This document shows positions 36,313 through 46,518 of a DNA stretch of 64,000 nucleotides, in pieces. Position 1 is the first letter of the stretch, and every line of letters starts with the position of its first letter. Location of the stretch: the NCBI RefSeq assembly GCF_025961575.1, contig NZ_JAOQNX010000008.1, positions 112,260 through 176,259 on the forward strand, written 5' to 3'. Origin of the DNA: Rhodoblastus acidophilus (GTDB lineage: Bacteria > Pseudomonadota > Alphaproteobacteria > Rhizobiales > Beijerinckiaceae). The position numbers were made by a program, and so were the translations under genes. The notes beneath the pieces are model-generated. The model searched no databases. It had not been told where the DNA came from and was given only the letters and a program-made list of their open reading frames with translations.

Positions 36313-38534
36313 GTCTGCGCGGGCGGCGTCTTCCAGCGCCCTTCCGCCTTGTCGATCGTCCACGCCATGTACTCGGAGATGACCTCCGCCGCAGGCTCTT
36401 TCAGCATGTCGTCGTGCCGCCCCGGGACGTCATAAATCCGCAGATCGCCTTTCACGAATTGGCTCCAGCCCAGACTTCGCGCGAACAGCCTGCCAACGCG
36501 CGCTTCGGCGGATCTGAAGAGCACGACGTCGCCCTCGTAAGGCTCGATGCGGTGGTGAGCGCGCGCCTCCATCAGCTTGAGCCAGATATTTTCAGTGTCG
36601 TCGCCGGGCTGCAGGGTTTCGGGCGGCCGCGTGACGCGATGAAAGTAGTACGACAGCATGCCGGCGATGCTCAGCTCTCCAGCCCAAACCTTCAAGAGCC
36701 GGTCGCGCAGATTGGGAAGCGCGGTGGAGACCAAGGCGCGGCGCAGCAGCCTGTCCGGCCAGCTCATGTTCTCGACATAGCCAGAGGCGACGGTGTCGAG
36801 CAGGCAGAGCGATAACACTTGCGAGCCAGCGGCCCGCAGTTGCCGGGCGGTCTCAAGCGCGACATTGCCCATCACGCAATAGCTCACCAGATGGTACGGC
36901 CCGACCGGGTCGACGGCGCGGATCTGTCGGGCGGCGTCGGCGGCAATGTCCGACATGACGTCCGAGTTGGCAGGGGGCGGAGTCGCGTCCGATCGCCACT
37001 GCAAGTCGATGAATGGGCGATCGTCGGCAAGCCGCCGCGCGACCGGATAGTAGATGGATCGGTTGCTGAGCGCGAACACGGGCGGCAGCTTGCCCGCGCT
37101 GAACAGCTTGCAGGGCTCGAAATAGTTTTTGGAGGGCTTTCGCAGCAGCGGCTGTACGGCGGCGGTCGGACCGCCAACGGGCCGCTCGACCCTCGGGGCC
37201 GCGACCAGCATTTCCATCTTGCCGCGCCAAGCCGCGAGGAGCGTTTCGGCGGCCTCCGCCGTGTGCCGATCGGTGTTGACCTCGCAGGAGATGCGCCACC
37301 CTTCGTCGCGCCCCACCATGAAGAAACTGAGGTCATAAAGGCTGCCCGCGCTGACCGAGGGGATTGAAGCCAGCTCGACGTCGCCGCTTCGGATCGTGTC
37401 GGTGCTGTCGGCGTCGATATTGACGGATTGCAGCGTGAAATTGACGTTGTAGCCGAACGGCAGGTCGGGCTGGGAGGACAGCTGGACGCCGGCGACGATG
37501 TCCTCGAACGGCAGCGCCTTGTTGGCGAGCGCATCGTTCACCACGGCGCGGACGTGATCCGCGAACGCCCAGCTGTCGGACGCGAGCGTCGCATCCAGTC
37601 GCAGCACGACCGTGTTGACCACCGGGCCGATGACGCCAAACAGAAGCGGATCGTCGCGGCCGCCGACTTGCGTTCCGATCAACAGCTGCTTCGAGCGCCA
37701 CGCCTCGCCGAGCGCGGCTCCGAGGCATGCGCCGGCAAGCGCGAACAAGGTGTAGCCTTCCCGCCGGGCCACAGCTTGCAGGGCGTCGGTCAGCGCGCGC
37801 GGCAGCAGGACGCTGCGGATTTCCCCCTCGCGCCGCCCCGTCGCCGGCGGATCGCGGGTCGGCGTCACGTCGAGCGGGACGACGCCGGCCATCTGCCTGC
37901 GCCAGTACGCGCGCTCGCCGGTCAAGGCGTCGCTGGCCAGGAGCGCCTGCCGCCAGCGCGCGTAATCGCCATATTGCAGGTCGAGCTCCGGCAAGTCTGG
38001 CGCGCGGCCCTGTTCCAAAGCGTCGATCACAGCGGCGAGTTCGCGGGCGAACACCCCGATCGACCAGCCGTCGGCGATGGCGTGATGGAATGTCGCGAGC
38101 AGGATGGCCTCGCGGGCGGACCGGCGCAGCAGCGTCACGCGCCACGGCGGCGCCTTGGTCGGATCGAAAGCGGTGCGGGCGTCGAGCCTGGCGATGCGGT
38201 CAGCTTCGGCCTCGTAAAGATCCGGCTGCAGCGACAGGTCGATCCGCGACAGCTTGATGTCGCAGCTTGGGCTGACGACTTGCTGAAAGCCGTTCTCCCC
38301 GCGCGCGAACCGGGTCCTGAGGCTTTCGTGACGGCTCGCCAGAACCTGCAGCGCCGCCTTGACCGAGGTGTCGCGCACGGCGCCCAGAAGACGCCACCGC
38401 ATGGCGATGTTGGCGATCGAGCTGTCGGGACTGCGCGTTTGCAGCTCGAGGACGTGCTGCTGGATCGCCGTGCAAGGCATGACGATCTGCGGCTCGGGCT
38501 CACGCCCGACGGCGGCTTGGATGTCGTTATGCAT
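36309..38534 (-). CDS. NRPS termination protein: condensation + Cys-thioesterase
   Basis: A 741-aa protein with two domains. The condensation domain (~15-450) has the active-site HHxxxDG as HHAIADGWS (His 150-151) and later DLPFGYNVNF. It is followed directly, without adenylation or carrier domain, by a type I thioesterase (~480-730) with PPVFALSNRS and VGPYHLVSYCVMGNVALE. The nucleophile position holds Cys 553 in place of Ser, with candidate Asp 580 and His 707 (PGRHDDML). Cys thioesterases are known in NRPS lines that form strained rings (beta-lactone, beta-lactam). It overlaps the previous gene by 8 bp and would release the chain from the PCP of the 2654-aa protein. Confidence 0.88.
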   Translation of the reverse strand: MHNDIQAAVGREPEPQIVMPCTAIQQHVLELQTRSPDSSIANIAMRWRLLGAVRDTSVKAALQVLASRHESLRTRFARGENGFQQVVSPSCDIKLSRIDLSLQPDLYEAEADRIARLDARTAFDPTKAPPWRVTLLRRSAREAILLATFHHAIADGWSIGVFARELAAVIDALEQGRAPDLPELDLQYGDYARWRQALLASDALTGERAYWRRQMAGVVPLDVTPTRDPPATGRREGEIRSVLLPRALTDALQAVARREGYTLFALAGACLGAALGEAWRSKQLLIGTQVGGRDDPLLFGVIGPVVNTVVLRLDATLASDSWAFADHVRAVVNDALANKALPFEDIVAGVQLSSQPDLPFGYNVNFTLQSVNIDADSTDTIRSGDVELASIPSVSAGSLYDLSFFMVGRDEGWRISCEVNTDRHTAEAAETLLAAWRGKMEMLVAAPRVERPVGGPTAAVQPLLRKPSKNYFEPCKLFSAGKLPPVFALSNRSIYYPVARRLADDRPFIDLQWRSDATPPPANSDVMSDIAADAARQIRAVDPVGPYHLVSYCVMGNVALETARQLRAAGSQVLSLCLLDTVASGYVENMSWPDRLLRRALVSTALPNLRDRLLKVWAGELSIAGMLSYYFHRVTRPPETLQPGDDTENIWLKLMEARAHHRIEPYEGDVVLFRSAEARVGRLFARSLGWSQFVKGDLRIYDVPGRHDDMLKEPAAEVISEYMAWTIDKAEGRWKTPPAQT

Positions 38535-41500
38535 TGGTACGTCCGCGTTTGAAGTCGATCAAGGAAGGCCCGGAATTGGGCTGACTGGCGCCGAGGCTGG
38601 CGGCGCAACGCGCGATCTCCTCGACGCTGGGATTGGTCATCAGGTTTTGGGCCCGCAGGGGCAGTCCCGCCTCGCCGAAGCGCGCCACCATGCGGAAAAT
38701 GTGCAAGCTGGTCGCCCCCAGAGAGAAAATGCGCTCGCCCGGCTGGACGCCCTCCCGGCCCAGCACCGTCTCGATCACCGCCGTGACGTTGCGGAGCAGG
38801 ACGGGATCGACCGCCGGCGTCGGGGCCGCCGCGGCGACCGTCTCGGGCCTCACCGCCGGAGCCCCTTGCTGGTCCAGGCGAGCGACCAGCGCCTCGCGGT
38901 CCAGCTTGCCATTGGTCGTGCGCGGCAAATCCGCGACGCTGACGAACCGTCCCGGCGCCATATAGGCCGGCAACCGGTCGGCCACGGCGCGGCGCAGCGC
39001 CTCGGGCGTCACGCTGATCCCCTCGGCCGTCACATAGGCGGCCGTCAGGATCGCGTCCTGCGTGCCGGCGCGCTCCACCACCACCGCGACGTCGCGAACG
39101 CCCGCCTGGCCGCGCAGCACCGTCTCGATCTCCTCCACCTCGATGCGGAAACCACGCAACTTGATCTGCTGGTCGCGTCGACCCAGAAGCTGAATGGCGC
39201 CGTTCGCATGGCGAACCGCGAGGTCGCCGGTGCGGTAGAGCCGCCGAGGCGCGGCGCCGCCGAGGCTCACCAAGCGGAACGAATTTTCGGTGAGGTCGGG
39301 TCGACCAATATAGCCTTTCGCCAGTCCCAGCCCGCCGATGTAGAGCTCGCCGGTCACGCCGATCGGGGCGAGCGACTCGGACTCATCCAGAATATGCAGC
39401 TCCGTGTTGGCGATCGGCGCGCCGATGGCGATCGGCTGCCTTGCGTCAGTGATGCGGCCGCAGGCCGACCAGATGGTGGTCTCGGTCGGGCCGTACATGT
39501 TCCAAAGCGCGACGCCCGAGGCGATCAGCATGTCGGCGAGATCAGACGGCAGCGGCTCTCCGCCGCACAGGGCCTTGAGCCCCGGCGTCGGCTTGAACCC
39601 GGTTTGAAGCAGGACGCGCCACATCGTCGGGGTCGCTTGCAGCACAGTGGCGCCGCTCGAGGCGATCAACCCGATCAGTTCGGGCGGGTTGGCCAGGGTG
39701 TCGTCGCCGGCGACCACCGTGCTTGCGCCGCAGCAGAGCGGAAGCAGCAATTCGAGCACGGCGATGTCGAACGACACCGTGGTCATCGCGACAATGCGGT
39801 CGTTCCAGGCGAATCCCGGCGTAGCCGCCATCGAACGCAAGAAATTCGTCAACGCGGCATGGCCGATTTCGACGCCTTTCGGCGCGCCGGTCGAACCGGA
39901 GGTGAAGATGACGTAGGCGGTCGGGTCGTCCGCCGTCGCCGTCCGGGCGGCGCGCGCCGGCGAAGCGGCGGCGATAGATGCGGCGTCGCGGCTTAAATTC
40001 AGGATCGGGAGCCCCGCCTCCTCCGCGGCCGGCAGCGCGCCGGAGGTGACGAACGCGGCAATCCCCGCCGCCTCAATCATTTGGCGCACCCGCGCCGCCG
40101 GCAGCCTGGGATCGATCGGCACATAGGCGTGACCGGCCTTCGCCACCGCGAGCAGCGCCAAGGGCAGGTCGAGCGACCGCTCGACCGCCACGGCGATCCG
40201 CGCGCCAGGAGCCGGGAGACGTTCGGCGAGGCGGGCCGCCAGACGATTGGCCCGCGCCTCGGCCTCGCGGTAGCTCAAGGCTTCAGCGCCGAAGACGACC
40301 GCCGTCGCCTCGGGCGTGGCGTCGCACCAGCGCTCGAACAGGGTTGGCAGCGTTTCGCCGTCTCCCGGCGCGACGTTGACGGGCGCCGGCAGGCTTGACG
40401 CGCTTGGCGCGCTCAGGAGCAGCGACGGCAACTCGCCCACGGCGACGCCCGGCGCGCGCGTCACTTCGGCCAGTATGGCGCGCAGATAATCAATCCAGGC
40501 CGAAATGGTGGCTTCATCGAACAGGTCGGTGGCGAAATCGACCTCGACGGCGATATCGCGCTCGCCTTCGATCAGGTTGAGGAACAGATCGAAATTGACG
40601 AAAGCCTTGGGGTTGGCGCGAACCTCGCTCGCCAGGCCCTCGAACACCAGCCGCGACCCCAACCGCTCCAGGTTGAACTGGATGTCGGACAGCGGCGTGC
40701 GGTCGGGCGAGCGGGGCACGCGCAGATCGGCCACCAGCGAGCCGAGCGTGTAGTCGCGATGGTCGAGAACCTCATTCAGCCGGGCGTCCACCGCCTTGAT
40801 GTGGTCGGCGATCGGTTCGGCGAAGGACAGCGGCGCCGGGACCGGCAGGAAGTTGACACAATGGCCGACCAGATTTTGGTCGTCGAGCAACGCCTGGCCG
40901 CCCATGGGCACGATGAGCACCACGTTCTCATTGCGGCTGAGGCGGGCGAACATCGCCTGCGCGACGGCGAACAGCACGACAAACAGGCTGACGCCCTCGC
41001 GCCGCGCCAGCGCCCGCGCCTGCGCGCACAGCTCCTCGCCCAGGGTCTCGCGCACCGAGGCGCCGGCAAAGGTCTTCACCGCCGGCCGAGGCCGATCGAG
41101 CGGCAATTCGGTCGGCTTGGGCAATGCGACGAACAGGTTTTTCCAGAACGCGACCGTTTCGGCGTTCGGCTTGCGGACCTCATGCGCCGCATAGGCGCCG
41201 AAACTCGGCGCTGGCGGCAATTCGGCTTGAGATCCGCCGAGCGATGCATTGTAAAGGGCGGCAAGCTCCTCCAGCAGCACATTCATCGACCAGCCGTCGC
41301 AGATGATGTGGTGCGCCGTGAACAGCAGCGCGTGGCGCTCGGGCGCCAATTTGACGATGGCCGCGCGCACCAGGGGGCCGTTGAAGAGATCGAACGGCGT
41401 GCGCGCATCCTTTGCAAGCAACGCCGCCAGGCGCGCGTCGGCGTCGCCCCCGCTCAGATCGATCTGCGGAATCTCGAGCGCAAGTTCGGAGACAATCTCC

Positions 41501-44500
41501 AGGGTCTCGCCGCGCGCGCCGATACGACCGCGCAAGGCGTCGTGACGCCGGATGACGTCCTGCAAGGCGCCCGTCATCGCCGCGGCGTCGAAGGGGCCCT
41601 CGAAACGCACGGTCAGCGACTCGTTGAAAGCCATGGAGGCGGCGTCGCCCATTTGCGCGGCCAGCAGGATCTCGACCTGCGGTTCGGTCAGCGGCGCGAC
41701 CTGCGCCGCCCCGGCGCCGGCGTCCCCGCTCGCCGCCGCGCGAGCGCCGGCGCTCTCGATAATGCCCGCCTCTTCCAGCGCATCATAGGCGCGCGCGAAG
41801 GCGTCGCCGATGGCTTGGCGCTGCGCGGCGCTATGCTCGGTCGTCAGGAAGCATGGGAATCCTTCGTGGATGTGGATGCCGGCCAATCTGAGTGCGGGAT
41901 AGAGCAGGCTCGCCAACGCGCCATGATGCGACACGTCCAAATAGAACCAGCTCGCATAGCTCTCCGCCCGCTCCGGCACACCGCGGCGGGCGAGATCGGC
42001 ATTGATGCGGTCGACCAACTGACGCGTGTGCTCGCCCAGGGGCTGATAGATCGCCTCCTGATGGGTCTCGATGTGATCGAGCACGGCGCGCGCGGCCGCA
42101 AGCACCAGGGGATGGCGCACGAAAGTGCCGGCGAAGAAGGTCGGCGCAACCTCGGGCGCGCTGTCGTCGCCGTAGCGCCAGGTCCCGCCGTCGAGCGCAT
42201 CCATGAACTCGGCGCGCCCCGCGACCACGCCGATCGGCATGCCGCCGCCGAGCACCTTTCCGTAAGTGGCGAGGTCGGCGCGGATGCCAAACACATGCTG
42301 CATGCCGCCGGGATGCACGCGGAACCCGGTGACGACTTCATCAAACACCAGAGCGGCGCCGCTTTTCGCGGTGATGTCGCGCAATTCGAGCAGAAACGCG
42401 CGCGGCTGCAATCCGGGACGCCGGCTCTGGACCGGCTCGACAATGACCGCGGCGAGATCGTCAGCCATGCGGCGCACGACCTCGAGGCTTCGCGGATTGT
42501 TGTTGGGCAGGACGATCATATTGCCGACGTTCTCGCCCGGTATCCCCGGCGCGATCGGCGACGCCCCCACCGGCGCGCCCGCCGGGCGCGCCTTGATCAG
42601 CACCTCGTCGAACTGGCCATGATAGGCGCCGCTCAACATGATCACCTTGTCGCGACCCGTGACGGCGCGCGCGACGCGCATCGCCGCCATCACCGCCTCC
42701 GAGCCGGTGTTGCAGAACGCCACACGCTCGTTGCCCGTCATCGCGCTGATGCGGGCGGCGACCTCGCCGGCCAGCGGCGTCTGCGGCCCGATGGCGAAGC
42801 CCTGGTCCAGCTGAGCCCGCAACGCATCCAGCACGAAGTCGGGGGCGTGGCCGAACATGGTCTGGCCGTAGCCGTTCACGAGATCGATATATTCATTGCC
42901 ATCGACGTCCCAGATCAAGGACCCCTTCGAGCGAGAACACACCAGCGGATAGATGATCTCCTTCCAATCGGCGTGGAAGCCGCTCGCCGTGCGCGGATCG
43001 GCCAGCACGCCGCGCGACGCTTGCGTGCGCGCTTTCGACCCCGCGGTCTTGGCTGTGTAGCGCCGGACCAGGTCATCGATGAAGCGGCGCTGGCGTGGCG
43101 TCAGCGCGTGATCCCCATCGCCTCCTCCGGGGCGATACATCCGGAATCTCGACGGGGCCGCCTCGCTCGCCGGCATGAGCAATTCGGGCGCGGGCGGCGC
43201 GGCGCCGGCCGGAGCTTGGGCGGGGGGCGCGTCGACCGCGGATCCGCGGGCGGCGGCGATCTGCGCCGCGAACAGCCGCTCCATCGTCTGCAACTGCTCG
43301 CGCACGACGGCCTGGAGGGCGCCCGAGGCGCCCTCGGTCACAGGCGCGGCGATCGGGCGCGGCGACGACGCCGGCGGCCCGTCGAGAGCGGGCGCGGCTG
43401 TCGGCGGCTGGGGCGCGGCGACCGCGGGCAATCGATCCGGCGGCGCGGAAGCCTTCAGCATCGCGGCCAGCGCGTCGACAGTGTTCAAATCGCGCATGAG
43501 CTGGCGGAACGTGACCTTGACGCCGAACGTCTTGTTCACGCGCTGGGCGACCTGCCCCAGCAGAAGGGAGTCGAATCCGAGCGCCAGAAACGAGGCGGCA
43601 TGGTCGCCATCCGACAGCGCCCGGCCGGAAATCTCCGACAAGATGGTCTTCAAAGACGTCACAATGGCTTGAGACATTCCATCCTCATTCGAAGCTTTGT
43701 GCGACGCGGCCGGCTCGCTGCGGGACAGGGAGGTCGCTGCGGCGCCGGGGACTTGCGCCAAGACAGCGGGGGTTGCGAGATCTGAAGCGGCGTTGACCGG
43801 CGGACGCTCGATCCAGTGACGTTTGCGCTGAAACGGATAGGTCGGCAGAAGAGCGCGTGGCGCGCCGGCCGCGGCCTCGCAAAACGGCTTGAGCGCAACG
43901 CCATGCGTCCAGAGCGCGCCGAGCGCTTCGGCGAAGATGAGCTCCTCCTCCCCCCGGTCGAGGAAGTCGGGCGCGGTCGACACGACGGCGCGGGCGCGCG
44001 CTTGCGCGCTCTGGGCGAAGGTCGAAAGGGTGCGGCCCGGTCCGACCTCCACCAACACGGTTTCGACGTCTGCGGCGTCTTTGAGCAAAGCCTCGAGCGA
44101 ATCCCGGAAGGCCACGGGCTCGCGGCATTGACGCGCCCAATAGGAGGGCGAGACCGCCTCCGCGTCGGTGAGCCAGCGGCCGGTGACCGTCGAAGCCAGC
44201 CTTCTCCGGGGCGCGCGCAAGTCGAGCGTGGCGGCGATCGCTTCGAGTTCCTGAACCACCGGCTCCATCATGGCGGAATGAAACGCATGTGATGTGTGCA
44301 GGCGCCGGTGCGCGACTCCCGCCTTTGAAAGGCGCGTCTCCAGCTCGGCGATCGCCTCGAAGGGGCCGCTCGCGACACACAGATTCGGGGCGTTGTCGGA
44401 GGCGATCTCGGCCCCTTCCGGCAGATAGCCTTGCAAGTCCCGCTTCGCCAGGCGGACGCTCAGCATGGCGCCGGCCGGCTGCGCCTGCATGATGCGGCCG

Positions 44501-46491
44501 CGATTGACGACGAAACGCAGGGCGTCATCGTAGGACATCACGCCGGCCAGGACAGCCGCGACCAGCTCGCCCAGGCTGTGGCCGATCAGGGCGAAGGGTT
44601 CGAGCCCGAGCCGCATCAGCCGCCGCGCCATCGCATATTCATGCAGGAACAGCGCCGGCTGCGCCAGCGTGGTGGAGCGAATGGGATGCGCGGATTCTTC
44701 GTCGATGTTCTGATCGGCGAACATGATCTGACGCAGGTCCTGGCCAAGATGCTGCAGGACAATGGCGGCGCCCGCGTCCACGTCGGCGCGGAAAGCGGGG
44801 TCGCTGTCATAGAGGGCGCGGCCCATGCCCGGATATTGCGCGCCCTGGCCGGGAAACATGAAGACAATGCGCGGCGCCGCCGCGCCGACCGGAGGCGCGT
44901 CCACGCGCAGCCGCCTGAGCTGTTCGACGGCCTCGTTCACGCTGGTCGCGACAATGGCGGCGCGGTGATCGAACACGCGCCGACCGGTCTGCAGGGTATG
45001 GGCGATGTCGCGCAACGGCGGCGCGCCGTCCGTGACGCTCGCCTCGAGAGCCTCCGCGAGTTGCTCGGACATCGCCTTCAGCGCTGCCGTGTTGCGCGCC
45101 GAGAGCGGGAGCACGAGCGGCCGGCCGTCATCGCAATCGTTCGAGACCGGCGGCTCCGGCGCCTCTTCCAGGCAGAGATGGACGTTGGTGCCGCCGACTC
45201 CAAACGCGCTGACGCCGGCGCGGCGCGGGCCGGCGCCGGCCTCCCAATTTTCACGGCCGGCAGCGACCCGGAAGCGTCCGCGCGTGAAATCGAGCCTGGG
45301 ATTGGGCTGATCGAAATGGATCTGCGGCGGAATGACCCGATTGCTGAGCATCAGCGTTGTCTTGATCAGTCCGACCACGCCGGCGGCGACATCGAGATGA
45401 CCGACATTGGCCTTGACGGACCCCAGCACACACGGCTGCGGGCGGGCTTCGAGATCACCGCGCGCCAATTCGGAAAAGGCCTGGGTCAAACCTTCGATCT
45501 CGATCGGATCGCCGAGCGGGGTCGCCGTGCCATGGCATTCGACATAGTCCACGCTCTCGGCGTCGAAATCGGCCATGGCCATGGCGGAGGTGATGCAGGC
45601 GGCCTGACCGCCGACGCTCGGCGCGGTGAAGCCGACCTTTTCGGCGCCATCATTGTTGACGCCAAAGCCCTTGATCACGGCATAGATGCTGTCGCGGTCG
45701 GCGATGGCGTCGGCCAGCCGCTTGATCAGAACCACACCGGCGCCGGAGCCGAACACAGTGCCCGCCGCTTGGGCGTCGAACGGACGGCAGTCGCCGTCCG
45801 GCGAGGCCATGCCGCCGGCCTGGTGGAGATAGCCGCGCTTCTGCGGCAAGGTGATCGACACGCCTCCCGCGAGCGCCATATCGCACTGAAACATCGCCAA
45901 GCTCTGGCACGCCTGCGCCACCGCCAGCAGCGAGGTCGAGCAGGCGCTTTGCACGGCGACCGCGGGTCCGCGCAGGTTGAGCTTGTAGGCCACGCGCGTG
46001 GCGACGAAATCATTCAGCGCGCCGAGCAACTCGGAATAGCAGCCGACCTGGTATTCGGAGGTGAAGCGGTCGATCGCCGCGCGGTCCGGGCAGACATGGC
46101 GCAGGAAGTAGGTGTTGAGAGAACTGCCGGCGAACACGCCGATCAGCCCCGCGTAGCGCGCCGGGTCGTAGCCGGCGCTTTCCAAAGCTTCGCTGCAGAT
46201 TTCGAGGAAAACGCGCTGCTGCGGATCCGTCAGGTCGGCTTCGCGGGGAGACATGCCGAAATAGTCGGCGTCGAAAAGCTCGACATCGTCGAGGATCGGC
46301 CGCGCTGGAACGTAGTCGGGATCCTTGCGGGTCGCCTCGTCGAAAGCATCTTCAAGCTCGTCGGAGGCGAAACGCGTGACCGACGAGCGGCCAGCCAAAA
46401 CATTTTCCCAAAATTTCTTGACCGTCCGCGCCCCCGGGAAGCGTCCCGACAAGCCGACGATGGCAAATCCCATAAGGTCTTCAGAAGTCAT
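38527..46491 (-). CDS. hybrid PKS-aminotransferase-NRPS megasynthase
   Basis: A 2654-aa protein, domains in order: KS (~5-430; Cys 184 in SACSTS, His 320 in ECHGTA, His 365 in NVGHLD), AT (~540-860; GHSLGE with Ser 639; HAFH at 735-738, the malonyl type), ACP (LGFDSL, Ser 975), class III PLP aminotransferase (~1160-1570; Lys 1412 in TYGKVLGGG), C (~1600-2010; HHIICDG), A (~2040-2520; YVIFTSGSTGAPKG, MYGPTE, NGKLD) and PCP (LGATSL, Ser 2595). There is no KR, DH or ER. The order resembles the beta-amino-acid-forming part of iturin/mycosubtilin synthetases: a beta-ketoacyl-ACP is transaminated before condensation. A-domain pocket residues D-I-L, L-G, M and I-W look glycine-like. Confidence 0.93.
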   Translation of the reverse strand: MTSEDLMGFAIVGLSGRFPGARTVKKFWENVLAGRSSVTRFASDELEDAFDEATRKDPDYVPARPILDDVELFDADYFGMSPREADLTDPQQRVFLEICSEALESAGYDPARYAGLIGVFAGSSLNTYFLRHVCPDRAAIDRFTSEYQVGCYSELLGALNDFVATRVAYKLNLRGPAVAVQSACSTSLLAVAQACQSLAMFQCDMALAGGVSITLPQKRGYLHQAGGMASPDGDCRPFDAQAAGTVFGSGAGVVLIKRLADAIADRDSIYAVIKGFGVNNDGAEKVGFTAPSVGGQAACITSAMAMADFDAESVDYVECHGTATPLGDPIEIEGLTQAFSELARGDLEARPQPCVLGSVKANVGHLDVAAGVVGLIKTTLMLSNRVIPPQIHFDQPNPRLDFTRGRFRVAAGRENWEAGAGPRRAGVSAFGVGGTNVHLCLEEAPEPPVSNDCDDGRPLVLPLSARNTAALKAMSEQLAEALEASVTDGAPPLRDIAHTLQTGRRVFDHRAAIVATSVNEAVEQLRRLRVDAPPVGAAAPRIVFMFPGQGAQYPGMGRALYDSDPAFRADVDAGAAIVLQHLGQDLRQIMFADQNIDEESAHPIRSTTLAQPALFLHEYAMARRLMRLGLEPFALIGHSLGELVAAVLAGVMSYDDALRFVVNRGRIMQAQPAGAMLSVRLAKRDLQGYLPEGAEIASDNAPNLCVASGPFEAIAELETRLSKAGVAHRRLHTSHAFHSAMMEPVVQELEAIAATLDLRAPRRRLASTVTGRWLTDAEAVSPSYWARQCREPVAFRDSLEALLKDAADVETVLVEVGPGRTLSTFAQSAQARARAVVSTAPDFLDRGEEELIFAEALGALWTHGVALKPFCEAAAGAPRALLPTYPFQRKRHWIERPPVNAASDLATPAVLAQVPGAAATSLSRSEPAASHKASNEDGMSQAIVTSLKTILSEISGRALSDGDHAASFLALGFDSLLLGQVAQRVNKTFGVKVTFRQLMRDLNTVDALAAMLKASAPPDRLPAVAAPQPPTAAPALDGPPASSPRPIAAPVTEGASGALQAVVREQLQTMERLFAAQIAAARGSAVDAPPAQAPAGAAPPAPELLMPASEAAPSRFRMYRPGGGDGDHALTPRQRRFIDDLVRRYTAKTAGSKARTQASRGVLADPRTASGFHADWKEIIYPLVCSRSKGSLIWDVDGNEYIDLVNGYGQTMFGHAPDFVLDALRAQLDQGFAIGPQTPLAGEVAARISAMTGNERVAFCNTGSEAVMAAMRVARAVTGRDKVIMLSGAYHGQFDEVLIKARPAGAPVGASPIAPGIPGENVGNMIVLPNNNPRSLEVVRRMADDLAAVIVEPVQSRRPGLQPRAFLLELRDITAKSGAALVFDEVVTGFRVHPGGMQHVFGIRADLATYGKVLGGGMPIGVVAGRAEFMDALDGGTWRYGDDSAPEVAPTFFAGTFVRHPLVLAAARAVLDHIETHQEAIYQPLGEHTRQLVDRINADLARRGVPERAESYASWFYLDVSHHGALASLLYPALRLAGIHIHEGFPCFLTTEHSAAQRQAIGDAFARAYDALEEAGIIESAGARAAASGDAGAGAAQVAPLTEPQVEILLAAQMGDAASMAFNESLTVRFEGPFDAAAMTGALQDVIRRHDALRGRIGARGETLEIVSELALEIPQIDLSGGDADARLAALLAKDARTPFDLFNGPLVRAAIVKLAPERHALLFTAHHIICDGWSMNVLLEELAALYNASLGGSQAELPPAPSFGAYAAHEVRKPNAETVAFWKNLFVALPKPTELPLDRPRPAVKTFAGASVRETLGEELCAQARALARREGVSLFVVLFAVAQAMFARLSRNENVVLIVPMGGQALLDDQNLVGHCVNFLPVPAPLSFAEPIADHIKAVDARLNEVLDHRDYTLGSLVADLRVPRSPDRTPLSDIQFNLERLGSRLVFEGLASEVRANPKAFVNFDLFLNLIEGERDIAVEVDFATDLFDEATISAWIDYLRAILAEVTRAPGVAVGELPSLLLSAPSASSLPAPVNVAPGDGETLPTLFERWCDATPEATAVVFGAEALSYREAEARANRLAARLAERLPAPGARIAVAVERSLDLPLALLAVAKAGHAYVPIDPRLPAARVRQMIEAAGIAAFVTSGALPAAEEAGLPILNLSRDAASIAAASPARAARTATADDPTAYVIFTSGSTGAPKGVEIGHAALTNFLRSMAATPGFAWNDRIVAMTTVSFDIAVLELLLPLCCGASTVVAGDDTLANPPELIGLIASSGATVLQATPTMWRVLLQTGFKPTPGLKALCGGEPLPSDLADMLIASGVALWNMYGPTETTIWSACGRITDARQPIAIGAPIANTELHILDESESLAPIGVTGELYIGGLGLAKGYIGRPDLTENSFRLVSLGGAAPRRLYRTGDLAVRHANGAIQLLGRRDQQIKLRGFRIEVEEIETVLRGQAGVRDVAVVVERAGTQDAILTAAYVTAEGISVTPEALRRAVADRLPAYMAPGRFVSVADLPRTTNGKLDREALVARLDQQGAPAVRPETVAAAAPTPAVDPVLLRNVTAVIETVLGREGVQPGERIFSLGATSLHIFRMVARFGEAGLPLRAQNLMTNPSVEEIARCAASLGASQPNSGPSLIDFKRGRTNA

Positions 46492-46518
46492 GGCTGCACA
46501 TCCAAATTGCTTGGTTCT

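Noticed and set aside
40759..43785. 1008-aa open frame on the plus strand
   Set aside because: It is antisense to the megasynthase, which has complete domain motifs; the composition (His/Gln/Arg-rich) is typical of a shadow in GC-rich DNA.
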